This document shows, one piece after another, positions 51,904 to 61,281 of a stretch of DNA of 64,000 nucleotides; the first letter of the stretch is position 1; each line of letters starts with the position of its first letter. The position numbers and the translations under genes are program-made. The notes under the pieces are model-generated. The model was given only the letters and a program-made list of their open reading frames with translations, did no database searches and was not told where the DNA came from. Source of the stretch: Fructobacillus parabroussonetiae (GTDB taxonomy: Bacteria > Bacillota > Bacilli > Lactobacillales > Lactobacillaceae). The stretch spans positions 62,001 to 126,000 of the forward strand of contig NZ_JAAMFL010000003.1 in the NCBI RefSeq assembly GCF_018437265.1, written 5' to 3'.

Positions 51904-52025
51904 ACTGGGGTGCCTTGTGCTGAGATTATACCCATTGAACCGGAAACCGTTAGAACGGCCGTCGGGAGTAGTCTGAGTACAAATGCTCATTTTAGAATGC
52001 TCTTGGCACAGCCAGGGGCGTTTTT
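51904..52025 (+). promoter_or_regulatory. TPP riboswitch 2 with terminator, upstream of the thi operon
   Basis: ACTGGGGTGCC, CTGAGATTATACCC, TTGAACC and GTCGGGAG are the conserved parts (51904-51969). The P4/P5 arm is atypical (CCGTTAGAACGG). A terminator GCTCTTGGC/GCCAGGGGC with T5 follows at 51999-52025. Confidence 0.9.
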
Positions 52026-52056
52026 AATTACAGAAATTCAAGAAGAGGAAAAGAAA

Positions 52057-52308
52057 ATGATTTTTATTGAACAGTTTAAGAAAATTATGCAGGATGCTAT
52101 GCCAACCTTTTTGGGTAATCCTTACTATCCATGGTTTGACTTTTATAAGAAAACGGATGGACAACTGACCGTTGATTTCATGAAAGTTCTGGAAGAACAA
52201 GCTGAACAAGTCAGTGAAGAGGAACAGACGCGTGGGTTAACTGCTTTTTACCAAAGCGTTCAGTTTGAAAATGATTTCTTTGCACAGTCAATCGAGGAAA
52301 AAGCATGA
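52057..52308 (+). CDS. Small unknown protein of the thiamine operon
   Basis: 83 residues from the ATG at 52057 (GAAGAGGAAAAG upstream). Acidic, probably helical, with LGNPYYPWFDFYKKTDGQL and VLEEQAEQVSEEEQTRG. No family recognised. Overlaps thiD-thiE by 4 bases and is behind a TPP riboswitch, so a role in thiamine metabolism is likely but undefined. Confidence 0.65.
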   Translation: MIFIEQFKKIMQDAMPTFLGNPYYPWFDFYKKTDGQLTVDFMKVLEEQAEQVSEEEQTRGLTAFYQSVQFENDFFAQSIEEKA

Positions 52309-53774
52309 GTGAGAAAAGACAGTATCCAACGGTTTTGACTATAGCTGGTTCTGATTCTGGTGGTGGGGCAGGATTGCAAGCCGATATGAAGACGATGCAA
52401 GCCTTTGAAGTCTTTTCAACCTGCGTTGTTGTTGGACTTACTGCACAAAACACACTCGGTGTGCAGGGAGCTTACCCAGCTGATGAATCGGTCGTACGGG
52501 CTCAGTTTGAGTCGATCATGGCTGACTTTGAAATTCGGGCAGCTAAGACCGGTGCGCTTTTTGATGAACGACGGGTTAAAGAAGTAGCTAAAAACGTTTC
52601 GCGGTATAAGATTAAGAACTTGGTTGTCGATCCAGTCATGGTGGCCAAAGGTGGTGCGCCGCTTCTTGACGAAGATGGCGTCAGGACAATGAAGGAGGAT
52701 TTGCTCAAGCGAGCATTACTTGTAACGCCAAACATTCCCGAAGCCGAACTTCTGTCGGGAATGTCGATTGGGAACTTGGAAGAGATGAAAAAGGCAGCGT
52801 CGAAGATCCAAGCCCTCGGTGTGCCCAATGTACTGGTTAAGGGTGGTCATCTTGCCGGAGAGAAAGTATACAATTTTGCTTTATTAGGCTCTGAAACTTT
52901 CGTGTTAACAGGTGAAAAAGTCAATACGGCACGCAAGCATGGAACGGGTGATACACTCTCTGCAGCCATCATTTCTTTATTGGCTAAAGGCTGTTCCTTG
53001 AAATCAGCGATTATTGCTGCTAATGACTATATGAATGCTATCTTACCTCAACCATTGTTTACTGGCCATGGCCATGGTTCGCTCAACCATGGCCTTTGGA
53101 AGAATCCTGAAAAAGTGCGTGAGTCATTGACAGGGGAATCACTGAGTCGGCAATTGGTCATTGGACTAGGGAATGTTCAATATGATGAACAGAAGCTTTT
53201 AGGCCTTGTCGAAGAAGCCTGCCAGGCGGGGATGACTGTCGTTCAGTATCGCGAAAAAGGGGAGAAGCGAGTTGACTTTGAAAAGCGCCTTGAAATTGCT
53301 AGAAAGCTAAAAGGACTTTGTGCAGCATATGGGGTTCTCCTCTTTATTGATGATGACGTGGACTTAGCGATTTTATCAAAGGCGGACGGGGTGCATGTCG
53401 GACAAGACGATACTTCTGTTGAAGCGATTGTAGAAAGAGCTCCTGAGCTTTTAATTGGCTTGTCGATTTCAACTATGCAGGAATTAGAAAAGAGTAAAAA
53501 AGACTTAGCACAGATTACCTATATCGGCGTCGGGCCAGTTTACGAGACGACAACGAAAACCGATGCTAAGCCAGCAATTGGCTTGGAAGGCTTGAAAGCC
53601 ATCAAGAATCAAGTCAAGGTGCCGGTCATTGCCATTGGTGGAATCAACGAAGAGAATGCAGTAGCTGTTTATTCAGCTGGTGCGGATGGCCTGGCAGTCA
53701 TCTCAGCGATTACTAATAGTGATCATTTAATCGAAACTGTCAAAAAATTAATTAAACATGGAGAAGCAACATGA
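52305..53774 (+). CDS. thiDE: Fused HMP(-P) kinase / thiamine-phosphate synthase
   Basis: 489 residues. N-terminal ThiD kinase (about 1-265): LTIAGSDSGGGAGLQADMKT, VDPVMVAKGG, ARKHGTGDTLSAAI. C-terminal ThiE (about 280-489): VQYREKGEKR, GVHVGQDD, YIGVGPVYET, VPVIAIGGI. It phosphorylates HMP and joins it with thiazole phosphate. The fusion links salvage steps; thiM follows with 4-base overlap. Confidence 0.95.
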   Translation: MSEKRQYPTVLTIAGSDSGGGAGLQADMKTMQAFEVFSTCVVVGLTAQNTLGVQGAYPADESVVRAQFESIMADFEIRAAKTGALFDERRVKEVAKNVSRYKIKNLVVDPVMVAKGGAPLLDEDGVRTMKEDLLKRALLVTPNIPEAELLSGMSIGNLEEMKKAASKIQALGVPNVLVKGGHLAGEKVYNFALLGSETFVLTGEKVNTARKHGTGDTLSAAIISLLAKGCSLKSAIIAANDYMNAILPQPLFTGHGHGSLNHGLWKNPEKVRESLTGESLSRQLVIGLGNVQYDEQKLLGLVEEACQAGMTVVQYREKGEKRVDFEKRLEIARKLKGLCAAYGVLLFIDDDVDLAILSKADGVHVGQDDTSVEAIVERAPELLIGLSISTMQELEKSKKDLAQITYIGVGPVYETTTKTDAKPAIGLEGLKAIKNQVKVPVIAIGGINEENAVAVYSAGADGLAVISAITNSDHLIETVKKLIKHGEAT

Positions 53775-54569
53775 GCATTTTAGAAGATATTCAAACAAAG
53801 CCCGCCATGGTGATCATGAACGGTAATCACGTAACTGAACAGCTGGTGGCCGATGTGATTTCATACCTAGGCGGTTCACCGCTGATTGCGGAGGATTACC
53901 AAGATGATGCCAATTTAGTGCCACTTTCTGCTGCGATTGACTTGAACATGGGCACCATTACCAAATCTAGTCATCAGCGCCTTATTCAGCTTGGCCAAAC
54001 GGCCAACCAACATGGTAAACCAATTGTCTTTGATCCAGTAGGGGTAGGAGCATCTCCTTTAAGGAAGGCGCAGGCAAGGGAAACTTTTAGAGAAAGTTTC
54101 AATGCAAGTGATTCGAGGCAACTTGAGTGAAATTGCTGCATTATTGACTGGTGAGCAGTCTCATCTTGGAATTGATTCAACCAGTGAAGCTGATAGTGTG
54201 AAAACAGCTTTAAAATTTGCTGCGCAATCGAAGGCCTGGGTCGTTATTTCAGGAAAAGTCGACACTATTAGAGATGGCCAACAAGTTTTTCAAATTACCA
54301 ATGGTCATCCGTTTTTAGCAAAAAACGTTGGAATGGGGGATGCTTTGGATGGTATTTTAGCTCTTGGATTAGCACATTGTACGATGATTGAGGAATTGGT
54401 AAAGGTGGCAGCAATTCTTCCGGTTGCTGCAGACTTAGTTATGGAAGAAGATAAGGTTCAAGGACCAGCTTCTTTCAAGATGGCATTGATGGATAAACTG
54501 ACCAATTTATCTGATCAGGAGTTATTGGACTTTGCCCATATCCGAAAAGTAGAGCTAGCGCGTTCATAA
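53771..54569 (+). pseudogene. thiM: Hydroxyethylthiazole kinase, frameshifted
   Basis: Two frames together make one ThiM. The first (53771-54130) carries MNGNHVTEQLVADVISYLGGSP and VFDPVGVGASP; the second (54102-54569) carries VIRGNLSEIAALLTG and GMGDALDGILALG. The correct sequence resumes as KLLEKVSMQVIRGN in the +1 frame at about 54080, so one extra G in AAGGGAAAC would explain it. Real mutation, sequencing error or, less likely, +1 frameshifting. Without repair, thiazole salvage is lost. Confidence 0.85.
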
Positions 54570-54638
54570 AATTTTATGTTTGCCCAATCGTACTTGTGAT
54601 AACCTAGAGTTAATTAGGAAAATCAAAAGGAGCACACC

Positions 54639-55031
54639 ATGCCATTAATGAAAATCGATATGATTAAGGGTCAATACAAGCCTGAAGAAATCAAGAATTT
54701 GATGCAATTGTCCTTTGACGTTGCCAAGGAAACATTGTCTTTGCCAGACCGTGACCGCTTCCAAATTGTGACGCAGCACGAAGACTACGAATTGAACTTC
54801 CAAGACGTTGGGTTGGGTTACGAACGAACAGCCAAGGCGTTGTTCTTTACGATTTTGTCGACGCCACGACCAATGCCAGCTAAGAAGGCTTTTACTAAGC
54901 AATTGGTTGCCGTATTGGAAGAAAAGGCAGGGGTTCGTCCAGAAGACGTCATCATCTCATTTGTCACCAACCATGCCGAAGACTGGTCCTTCGGTAAGGG
55001 AAAGAACCACTTCTTGAATGGAGAATTGTAA
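54639..55031 (+). CDS. Tautomerase-superfamily protein
   Basis: 130 residues with Pro1 after the start Met (MPLMKIDMIKG), the catalytic residue of 4-oxalocrotonate tautomerase/MIF relatives. Longer than the 60-residue type, with a fused second half (VLEEKAGVRPEDVIISFVTNHAEDWSFG). Substrate unknown. AAAGGAG before the start. Confidence 0.85.
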   Translation: MPLMKIDMIKGQYKPEEIKNLMQLSFDVAKETLSLPDRDRFQIVTQHEDYELNFQDVGLGYERTAKALFFTILSTPRPMPAKKAFTKQLVAVLEEKAGVRPEDVIISFVTNHAEDWSFGKGKNHFLNGEL

Positions 55032-55040
55032 GAGTATATA

Positions 55041-55077
55041 AAAAGCCACTCAGTGATAAGCTGAGCGGCTTTTTTTC
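55041..55077. terminator. Bidirectional terminator between tautomerase and GH13 genes
   Basis: AAGCCACTCAG/CTGAGCGGCTT with 7-base loop, A-run and T-run. Confidence 0.88.
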
Positions 55078-56763
55078 TTACTTATTAATTCGGTAAACCT
55101 TTGATTCGTAAGGGCGAAGATCCTTGCCCGCGTCGTCCTTGTAGTTAGAGATGAGCAGTTCGGCATCTTCCGGTACGTTATAGTCACGAACAATGGCATC
55201 TTCTGCAAATGAGTTGATGACCAAAAGTTCTTCGTCATCAAGGACACGCTTGTAGGCGTAGACTTCGTCATCATTCAAGTCGAGCACTTCGTAGTGACCA
55301 GTTGTCACGATATCTAAATCATGTCGGAATTGAATCAGCTTTTGGTAGTGGTAGAAGATGGAACCTTCATCAGCCAAAGCCTGGTCAACGTTGATTTTGT
55401 CAAAGTTGTCGTTTAGCTTCAACCAAGGTGTTCCAGTTGTAAATCCGGCGTTTTCACCATCCGTCCACTGCATTGGCGTACGAGCGTTGTCACGACCCTT
55501 GTAGTGAACGTAGCGAAGCATCGTATCATCATCCAAGAGACCATCGCGTTGTACGAGGTACTTGCGGGCATTCTTGATTTCGATATCGTCGTAGTCGTCC
55601 CAGCCAAAGTTGTTGGCGTTGGTCATTCCAATTTCTTCACCCTGGTAGATGTATGGCGTACCTTGCATAAAGTGAAGCATCGTTGCCAGCATCTTGGCGG
55701 ACTTAACTCGGAATTCAGGAGCATCAGAACCAAAGCGAGAAACAGCACGTGACTGGTCGTGGTTTTGCCAGTAGAGTGAGTTCCAGGCAACGTTTTCAAG
55801 CTCGTTTTGCCACTTCGTCAAGTTGGCCTTCAACTTTGTCAAAGGAAGTGGGGCATCATCCCAACGTCCTAGTGCAGGGTTTGGATTGTTGTCCAGTTCC
55901 ATGTGCTCGAACTGGAAGACCATGTTCAGCTCGGAACCGTCCTTTGCTGCATAACGCTTGGCGTTTTCGATATCAACGTTGGAAGCTTCTCCAACCGTCA
56001 TGATATCGGCGTTGTTCAAGACTTTTTCACGCATTTCATGAATGTATTCGTGAATGTGTGGGCCGTTTGCGACCATGTCGTTTGAGTTGGCGAAGTGAGC
56101 ATCCTTTGAAACAGGTCCATCAGGCAAGCCTTCAGGCTTTGACAAAAGGGAGATCACGTCCATGCGGAAACCGTCGATTCCCTTGTCGACCCAGCGGTTC
56201 ATCATGTCAAAGACGGACTGACGAACTTCAGGATTTTCCCAGTTCAAATCAGGCTGACCTTCGGCAAAGAGGTGCAGGTAGTACTGACCAGTCGTCTCGT
56301 CAAACTTCCAAGTTGAACCTGAGAAGAATGATCCCCAGTTATTTGGTTCATGACCATCAACTGGATCACGCCAAATATAAAAGTCGCGCTTGTCGCTGTC
56401 CTTTGAAGAACGTGATTCGATGAACCACTTGTGTTCTGAAGACGAGTGGTTGACCACCAAGTCCATGACAATCTTAATGCCACGGGCGTGTGCTTCACCC
56501 AAAAGCGTTTCGAATTCTTCCATCGTACCGAATTCGGGGTTGATGGCCTCGTAGTCAGAGATGTCGTAACCGTTGTCGGCGTTTGGTGTTGCGTAAATTG
56601 GGTTTAGCCAGATCACATCGGCACCCAGCTTCTTGACGTAGTCCAAGCGGGAAATGATTCCCTTCAAGTCACCAATACCGTCCTGGTTGGCGTCTTGGAA
56701 GGAGCGGGGGTAGATTTGGTAAACGACGGCTTTTTGCCACCATTTAATTTGATTTTCAGTCAT
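55078..56763 (-). CDS. GH13 alpha-glucosidase (oligo-1,6-glucosidase type)
   Basis: 561 residues from the ATG at 56763 (GGAGG). Barrel motifs: DLVVNHSS (I), GFRMDVIS with catalytic Asp (II), TVGEASN with catalytic Glu (III), NHDQSR (IV). VYQIYPRSFQDANQDGIGDL start and QPDLNWENPEVR are typical of the oligo-1,6-glucosidase/trehalose-6-phosphate group. It probably splits imported isomaltose- or maltose-type sugars in the cytoplasm. Follows the sugar MFS gene. Confidence 0.93.
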   Translation of the reverse strand: MTENQIKWWQKAVVYQIYPRSFQDANQDGIGDLKGIISRLDYVKKLGADVIWLNPIYATPNADNGYDISDYEAINPEFGTMEEFETLLGEAHARGIKIVMDLVVNHSSSEHKWFIESRSSKDSDKRDFYIWRDPVDGHEPNNWGSFFSGSTWKFDETTGQYYLHLFAEGQPDLNWENPEVRQSVFDMMNRWVDKGIDGFRMDVISLLSKPEGLPDGPVSKDAHFANSNDMVANGPHIHEYIHEMREKVLNNADIMTVGEASNVDIENAKRYAAKDGSELNMVFQFEHMELDNNPNPALGRWDDAPLPLTKLKANLTKWQNELENVAWNSLYWQNHDQSRAVSRFGSDAPEFRVKSAKMLATMLHFMQGTPYIYQGEEIGMTNANNFGWDDYDDIEIKNARKYLVQRDGLLDDDTMLRYVHYKGRDNARTPMQWTDGENAGFTTGTPWLKLNDNFDKINVDQALADEGSIFYHYQKLIQFRHDLDIVTTGHYEVLDLNDDEVYAYKRVLDDEELLVINSFAEDAIVRDYNVPEDAELLISNYKDDAGKDLRPYESKVYRINK

Positions 56764-56854
56764 GAATAAATCCTCCATTACTTGATGAATTTTCGGCTTT
56801 GTTCTAAGGCAATTGCTTGCCATTATATCGGAGATTTGACTTGAGGTCTACCGC

Positions 56855-58198
56855 TTAGTGCTCGTCTTTGACCAACCAAATCGTCAAGGATCCGATGGTA
56901 AAGAAAATGGCACAGAGGTAAAACATGTTGGCCATGGAACCGCCAAGGGCTGGCAGAATGAAAAAGGAAAGGGAAGAAGCGATCATCTGTGGGAGACAGA
57001 TGAAGCAGTTGTAAAAGCCAAGTAGTGCGCCATTGTGTTGGCCATCTAAGGCATTGGTCAGAATGGTGAAGGGGATGGTGATGATGGCAATCCAAGCAAT
57101 GCCAAAAAGAACGAAGGCGAGAATGGACAGTGCTTTGCTGTGACCGATGGCGATCAATAAAAAGCCAAAGGCGCCAAGCAATAAGGAAATGGTGTAGATA
57201 GGGCGACGAAGACGCTTCGTTAATTTGGTAAAGAGGAGGCCAAAGATAATGGCGACGGCGCAGTAAATGGCCTGGAGCAGTCCGAACCAATTACCAGCCG
57301 CTTGATAGGCCGCCGACGTCGGATTCTTGGTCTGCCAAATTTGTTCAGCTAGGGCACCGGTTGAGTAAGTCCACATATAAGGAATTGCCATCCAAACAAA
57401 GAAAGCGGCAAGACCGAGCCACCAAAAGACGGTTGGTGCGCTTTTTAAGTTGGCCCAAAAAGTTCTTTTTTCTGACTTGGCATCCGGTGCTTTTTCGTGG
57501 AAGATCGCCATTTCTTTTGGGCTGTACTCCTTAACCGTTTGAATGGTGAAGAGGGTCGAAAGGCCCAAAATGAGCGCTGCTAAGTAAAAAGAAACACGGA
57601 CGGAGACGGGAACCTCTCCGACTTTTGCGGTGTTTGCAAAACCGACGGCCGTTAAGAGAAAGGGTGCACCAAAGGCGGTTAAGGCCCCCAATGAACCCCA
57701 AACGTTTTGCAGGGACCAGAGGGTTTGGGCCTGTTTCTCATTGGCCATGTCTGGAATGATCATTTTAAAGGGCTGTTGCGCCACGTTACAGGCAAGATCG
57801 ATAAACAAAACGGTCACGGCCGCAAAAATCAGGGCTGCTGTTGACCCATAGCCAAAGCCAAAGGAACCAGCGTTGGGTAATAGGAACATAACGACCATGG
57901 CAACCAGGCTCCCTAAAATCAAGTAGGGAAGGCGGCGGCCAAAGCGGGGATGCCAAGTCTTATCTGAAAAATAGCCGACTAAGGGCTGTGTGATTAAACC
58001 AGCTAGTGGGGGAAGAATAAAGAAGAAACCTAATCGGTTTGGGTCGGCCCCGACGGTTTGAAAGATTCGCCCCATCGTACCGGTTTGCATGGCAAAGGCG
58101 ATTTGTGTGCCAAAGTAGCCAAAGGTCATTAAGAAGATTTGCTTTTGGGAGAGCGTCGGTAAATGATTTTTCGACGGGTTTGTTTTTTCTTTTGTCAT
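56855..58198 (-). CDS. SLC45/GPH-like sugar MFS transporter
   Basis: 447 residues, 12 membrane segments. MTFGYFGTQIAFAMQTGTMGRIFQ and FFILPPLAGLITQPLVGYFSDKTWHPRFGRRLPY match the maltose/sucrose-type MFS carriers found beside lactobacillar glucosidases. Sugar specificity is inferred from the co-directional GH13 gene 91 bases downstream. A cre-like site lies upstream at 58250-58263. Confidence 0.85.
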   Translation of the reverse strand: MTKEKTNPSKNHLPTLSQKQIFLMTFGYFGTQIAFAMQTGTMGRIFQTVGADPNRLGFFFILPPLAGLITQPLVGYFSDKTWHPRFGRRLPYLILGSLVAMVVMFLLPNAGSFGFGYGSTAALIFAAVTVLFIDLACNVAQQPFKMIIPDMANEKQAQTLWSLQNVWGSLGALTAFGAPFLLTAVGFANTAKVGEVPVSVRVSFYLAALILGLSTLFTIQTVKEYSPKEMAIFHEKAPDAKSEKRTFWANLKSAPTVFWWLGLAAFFVWMAIPYMWTYSTGALAEQIWQTKNPTSAAYQAAGNWFGLLQAIYCAVAIIFGLLFTKLTKRLRRPIYTISLLLGAFGFLLIAIGHSKALSILAFVLFGIAWIAIITIPFTILTNALDGQHNGALLGFYNCFICLPQMIASSLSFFILPALGGSMANMFYLCAIFFTIGSLTIWLVKDEH

Positions 58199-58249
58199 GA
58201 TTCACCTCATGGATTGTTACGACGAAATGTCTGCTTGGTACAGGCTTAA

Positions 58250-58263
58250 GGTAAGCGCTTTCT
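58250..58263. promoter_or_regulatory. cre-like CcpA site of the sugar operon
   Basis: GGTAAGCGCTTTCT fits the cre consensus at 12 of 14 positions. Located about 50 bases before the MFS start, consistent with carbon catabolite repression. Confidence 0.6.
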
Positions 58264-58454
58264 TTTCACAAGGCAAGGAGAAGGAACGATTACCGGAAAA
58301 AATTGTCCTAACTGGTAGTTAAGAGACATTTATGACTGTAATGCCCCATTGAAAAGCAACAAAATCACGGGGAACATCCTCATAGCTGTCACAAACGGCT
58401 TTTTGCTAAAAGGGTTATAATGAACAGTAGAGAAAGTAGAAAAAGAGGTTTTTC

Positions 58455-59312
58455 ATGAAAAAACACAGTCATTTAATGACCATTCTGATCCTTGTTTTCC
58501 TTGCGTTGATTGCTTATGCAGTCTTTGAGTCGCTTTCTGCCCACCAGCAAGCACCCAACAATAAGGCGCAGGTGTCAGGCAAGACGGCGACCGTTTTCTT
58601 TCATGGCTACGGCTCATCTCGAAACGCCGAGAAATCAATGGCGCAGTATCTTGTTGACAATGGCTATTCCAACCGACGGATGGATGTGACGGTCTCTGAG
58701 GATGGCGAAGTAACCATGGGCCGGCAGATTACCGAAAAAGACAAGAATCCCTTGATTTTGGTTCAATTTAATCAAAATAAGAACCAGGACTTTGATAAAA
58801 CGGCTGATTGGGTGAAGACCATTATGACCAATCTGAAAAAAGAGGGGGTCGATCAAGTCAACCTTGTCGGCCATTCAATGGGAAACATGGCCATTGCTTA
58901 CTATCTGATGAAAACGGCCAAGGCGGATGATCAAACGCTGCCCGTTGTTAAAAAGCAGATTGACCTTGCCGGAACCTATAACGGCTTAATGGTCTCGGAA
59001 AAAGAATCCAATAGTGCGCTTTATGACAACGGCCAACCGATGACAGCAAGTGCTTACTTTAACCGCCTCTTACCACTAAGAGACTATTATCAAAGTCACG
59101 CGATCCAGGTACTCAACATTTACGGGAATTCCCAGGGATCCGGACAAAACGATACAACGGTTTACAACAATTCCTCGAAGTCGTTGAAGTATTTTGTTCA
59201 ACAACCGTCAACTTATCAAGAAAAGTTGATTACGGGTGCTGATGGCCAGCATTCAAAGCTGCATGAAAATAAAGAAGTCGATGCGGCCATGCTCGCCTTT
59301 TTAACAAAGTAA
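58455..59312 (+). CDS. Exported or membrane-anchored DUF915 alpha/beta hydrolase
   Basis: 285 residues. N-terminal signal/anchor (about 8-27). FHGYGSSRNAEKSM (oxyanion region) and GHSMGNMA with nucleophile Ser (about 143); the late HSKLHEN holds a candidate catalytic His. DUF915 family of lactobacilli, probable esterase or lipase of unknown substrate. Confidence 0.88.
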   Translation: MKKHSHLMTILILVFLALIAYAVFESLSAHQQAPNNKAQVSGKTATVFFHGYGSSRNAEKSMAQYLVDNGYSNRRMDVTVSEDGEVTMGRQITEKDKNPLILVQFNQNKNQDFDKTADWVKTIMTNLKKEGVDQVNLVGHSMGNMAIAYYLMKTAKADDQTLPVVKKQIDLAGTYNGLMVSEKESNSALYDNGQPMTASAYFNRLLPLRDYYQSHAIQVLNIYGNSQGSGQNDTTVYNNSSKSLKYFVQQPSTYQEKLITGADGQHSKLHENKEVDAAMLAFLTK

Positions 59313-59320
59313 CCATCAAG

Positions 59321-59349
59321 AAGACGGACGTTGTGCCGTCTTTTTTTTT
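59321..59349 (+). terminator. Terminator of the hydrolase gene
   Basis: AGACGG/CCGTCT-type stem and nine T. Confidence 0.85.
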
Positions 59350-59359
59350 ATTGTTTTTA

Positions 59360-59408
59360 TTGACAAATAAAAAAGTCGGTGTATATTAGTGAGTGACTAA
59401 TCACTCAC
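59360..59408 (+). promoter_or_regulatory. Promoter and TetR-type operator of the ABC exporter
   Basis: TTGACA (59360-59365), 16 bases, TATATT (59382-59387), then GTGAGTGA-CTAA-TCACTCAC (59389-59408), a perfect 8-bp-arm palindrome at the start site. The TetR gene at 61282 is the obvious regulator. Confidence 0.88.
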
Positions 59409-59431
59409 TTTAATTAAAAAAGGAGTCCATT

Positions 59432-60154
59432 ATGGAAAAAATTATCTCATTGGAAAAGGTGGCCAAGTCATTCGGCAAATTAAAAGTCTTAAAAGACGTT
59501 GACCTTTCCCTCGGCCGAGGTGAGATCCTTGGCTTGCTCGGCCCTTCTGGTGCGGGAAAATCAACGGTTATTAACGTGACGCTTGGTGTTGAAAAGGCGG
59601 ATGCTGGAACAGCTTACGTTTTTGGTGAAGTTATGCCACAGCGCCAGTTGCTGGGGAAGATGGGTTACATGGCGCAATCCGATGCGCTATACGAATCGTT
59701 GACTGCTCGTGCCAACTTAAAGTTCTTTGCTGAAATGCACGGTATTTCAAAAGAAGGGCTTGATGAGGAAATCAATCGTGTCGCCGAAGTCGTTTCCCTC
59801 GGCAAAGCACTTGATCAATATGTTTTTGGCTTTTCGGGTGGAATGAAGCGGCGGCTCTCATTGGCCATTGCGCTTTTGGGCAACCCACTTTTACTTGTTT
59901 TGGATGAACCGACCGTCGGGATTGATCCAGCCCTCCGTCGACAAATTTGGGCGGAACTTCATAAGATGAAAGAGGAGGGCCACGCCATCTTAGTCACGAC
60001 ACACGTGATGGATGAAGCAGAACTCGTTGACCGTGTCGCACTCTTGATGGGTGGACACGTGATTGCCAATGATGCACCGAAGAAGCTCGAAGCACAATAC
60101 GGGGTGCCAAGCATTGAAGATGTCTTCTTAAAGGCAGAGGAGGAACTGTCATGA
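59432..60154 (+). CDS. ABC transporter ATP-binding protein
   Basis: 240 residues. Walker A GPSGAGKST (about 36), signature FSGGMKRRLSLA (about 137), Walker B LLVLDEPTVGIDP (about 158), H-loop TTHVMDE. ABC-2 drug or lipid exporter type. Followed by its permease (4-base overlap). Confidence 0.93.
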   Translation: MEKIISLEKVAKSFGKLKVLKDVDLSLGRGEILGLLGPSGAGKSTVINVTLGVEKADAGTAYVFGEVMPQRQLLGKMGYMAQSDALYESLTARANLKFFAEMHGISKEGLDEEINRVAEVVSLGKALDQYVFGFSGGMKRRLSLAIALLGNPLLLVLDEPTVGIDPALRRQIWAELHKMKEEGHAILVTTHVMDEAELVDRVALLMGGHVIANDAPKKLEAQYGVPSIEDVFLKAEEELS

Positions 60155-61248
60155 CAAGAACACTGGCGATTGCCAAACGAATTTTGATGGAAATGATGCG
60201 AGATAAGCGGACCTTGGCCTTGATGTTTTTGGCCCCCGTCTTGATTTTGTCGCTCTTGAACTACGTCTTTACCATTAATTCGACACCATCAGTTGAAATT
60301 GGAACCGTCCGCGTTGAGCAGGTTGTTTCAGATAGCCTGAACCAAACAAGTCATGTTCAAACAAAAAACTATGTTTCGGAAAAGAAGGCGAAAGTGGCTT
60401 TAAAGGACAAGAAAGTCGATGCTGTCTTAACCCAAACCGGTGAGAATCAGTATCAAATCCGTTATGCCAATACCGATGCCTCAAAGACGGCCATGGTTCG
60501 CCAGGCTGTCAATGGTACTTTTACCAAGAACAAAGTCGCCGCGATGACTAAACAAAACGTTACCTTAGCGGCACAAAATGGCCAGCAAGCAGCGGCACAA
60601 AGCAGTGTCTTCTTATCTGAAAAGTATAATTACGGTGATCAGGACACGAGCTTCTTTGATACGATTATGCCAATCTTCATGGGCTTCTTCGTCTTCATGT
60701 TTGTCTTCTTAATATCGGGTATTTCATTGCTTAAAGAACGGACAAAGGGGACCTTATCACGCTTGCTAGCAACACCGGTTCGTCGTTCAGAGATTGTCTT
60801 TGGGTACATGCTGTCTTATGCCTTGATTGCGGTTCTACAGACAGCCGTCATCGTCACCTTTACCATTACGCTCTTACACGTTGAAGTGCTTGGGTCAGTT
60901 TGGCTTTTGTTCCTGATTAATGTCTTGTTGGCTATGGTGGCACTGGCACTTGGTTTGCTGGTTTCGACTTTGGCAGCATCGGAATTCCAAATGATCCAGT
61001 TTATTCCAATCGTTGTTGTGCCACAGATGATTTTCTCTGGCATCATTCCCTTTGATTCGATGGCCTCTTGGGCCCAGGCAATTGGTAACATCTTGCCAAT
61101 GAAGTATGCAGCCGATGCCATGAATGCCGTTGTTTTGCAGGGGCAAGGCCTTTCAGCCATTCTTTGGCCAATCTTTGCCCTTGTTTTCTTCTTGGTTGCC
61201 TTAACGGGTCTGAACATCTTTGGCTTGCGTCGTTATCGTAAGGTATAA
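60151..61248 (+). CDS. ABC-2 type transporter permease
   Basis: 365 residues. One N-terminal segment (about 20-42), a large outside domain (about 45-165), then five segments with the ABC-2 signature (SLLKERTKGTLSRLLATPVRRSEI at about 200). An exporter for drugs, lipids or peptides; substrate unknown. Under the TetR operator at 59389. Confidence 0.92.
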   Translation: MTRTLAIAKRILMEMMRDKRTLALMFLAPVLILSLLNYVFTINSTPSVEIGTVRVEQVVSDSLNQTSHVQTKNYVSEKKAKVALKDKKVDAVLTQTGENQYQIRYANTDASKTAMVRQAVNGTFTKNKVAAMTKQNVTLAAQNGQQAAAQSSVFLSEKYNYGDQDTSFFDTIMPIFMGFFVFMFVFLISGISLLKERTKGTLSRLLATPVRRSEIVFGYMLSYALIAVLQTAVIVTFTITLLHVEVLGSVWLLFLINVLLAMVALALGLLVSTLAASEFQMIQFIPIVVVPQMIFSGIIPFDSMASWAQAIGNILPMKYAADAMNAVVLQGQGLSAILWPIFALVFFLVALTGLNIFGLRRYRKV

Positions 61249-61281
61249 TTAAAAGACAATATTTAAAAAAGGATCGTTATT

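Noticed and set aside
51910-52056. N-terminal extension of the 83-residue protein
   Set aside because: The upstream part is the TPP riboswitch and its terminator.
54060-54110. Programmed +1 frameshift in thiM
   Set aside because: There is no stimulatory context I recognise, and a single extra G in a G-run is a simpler explanation.
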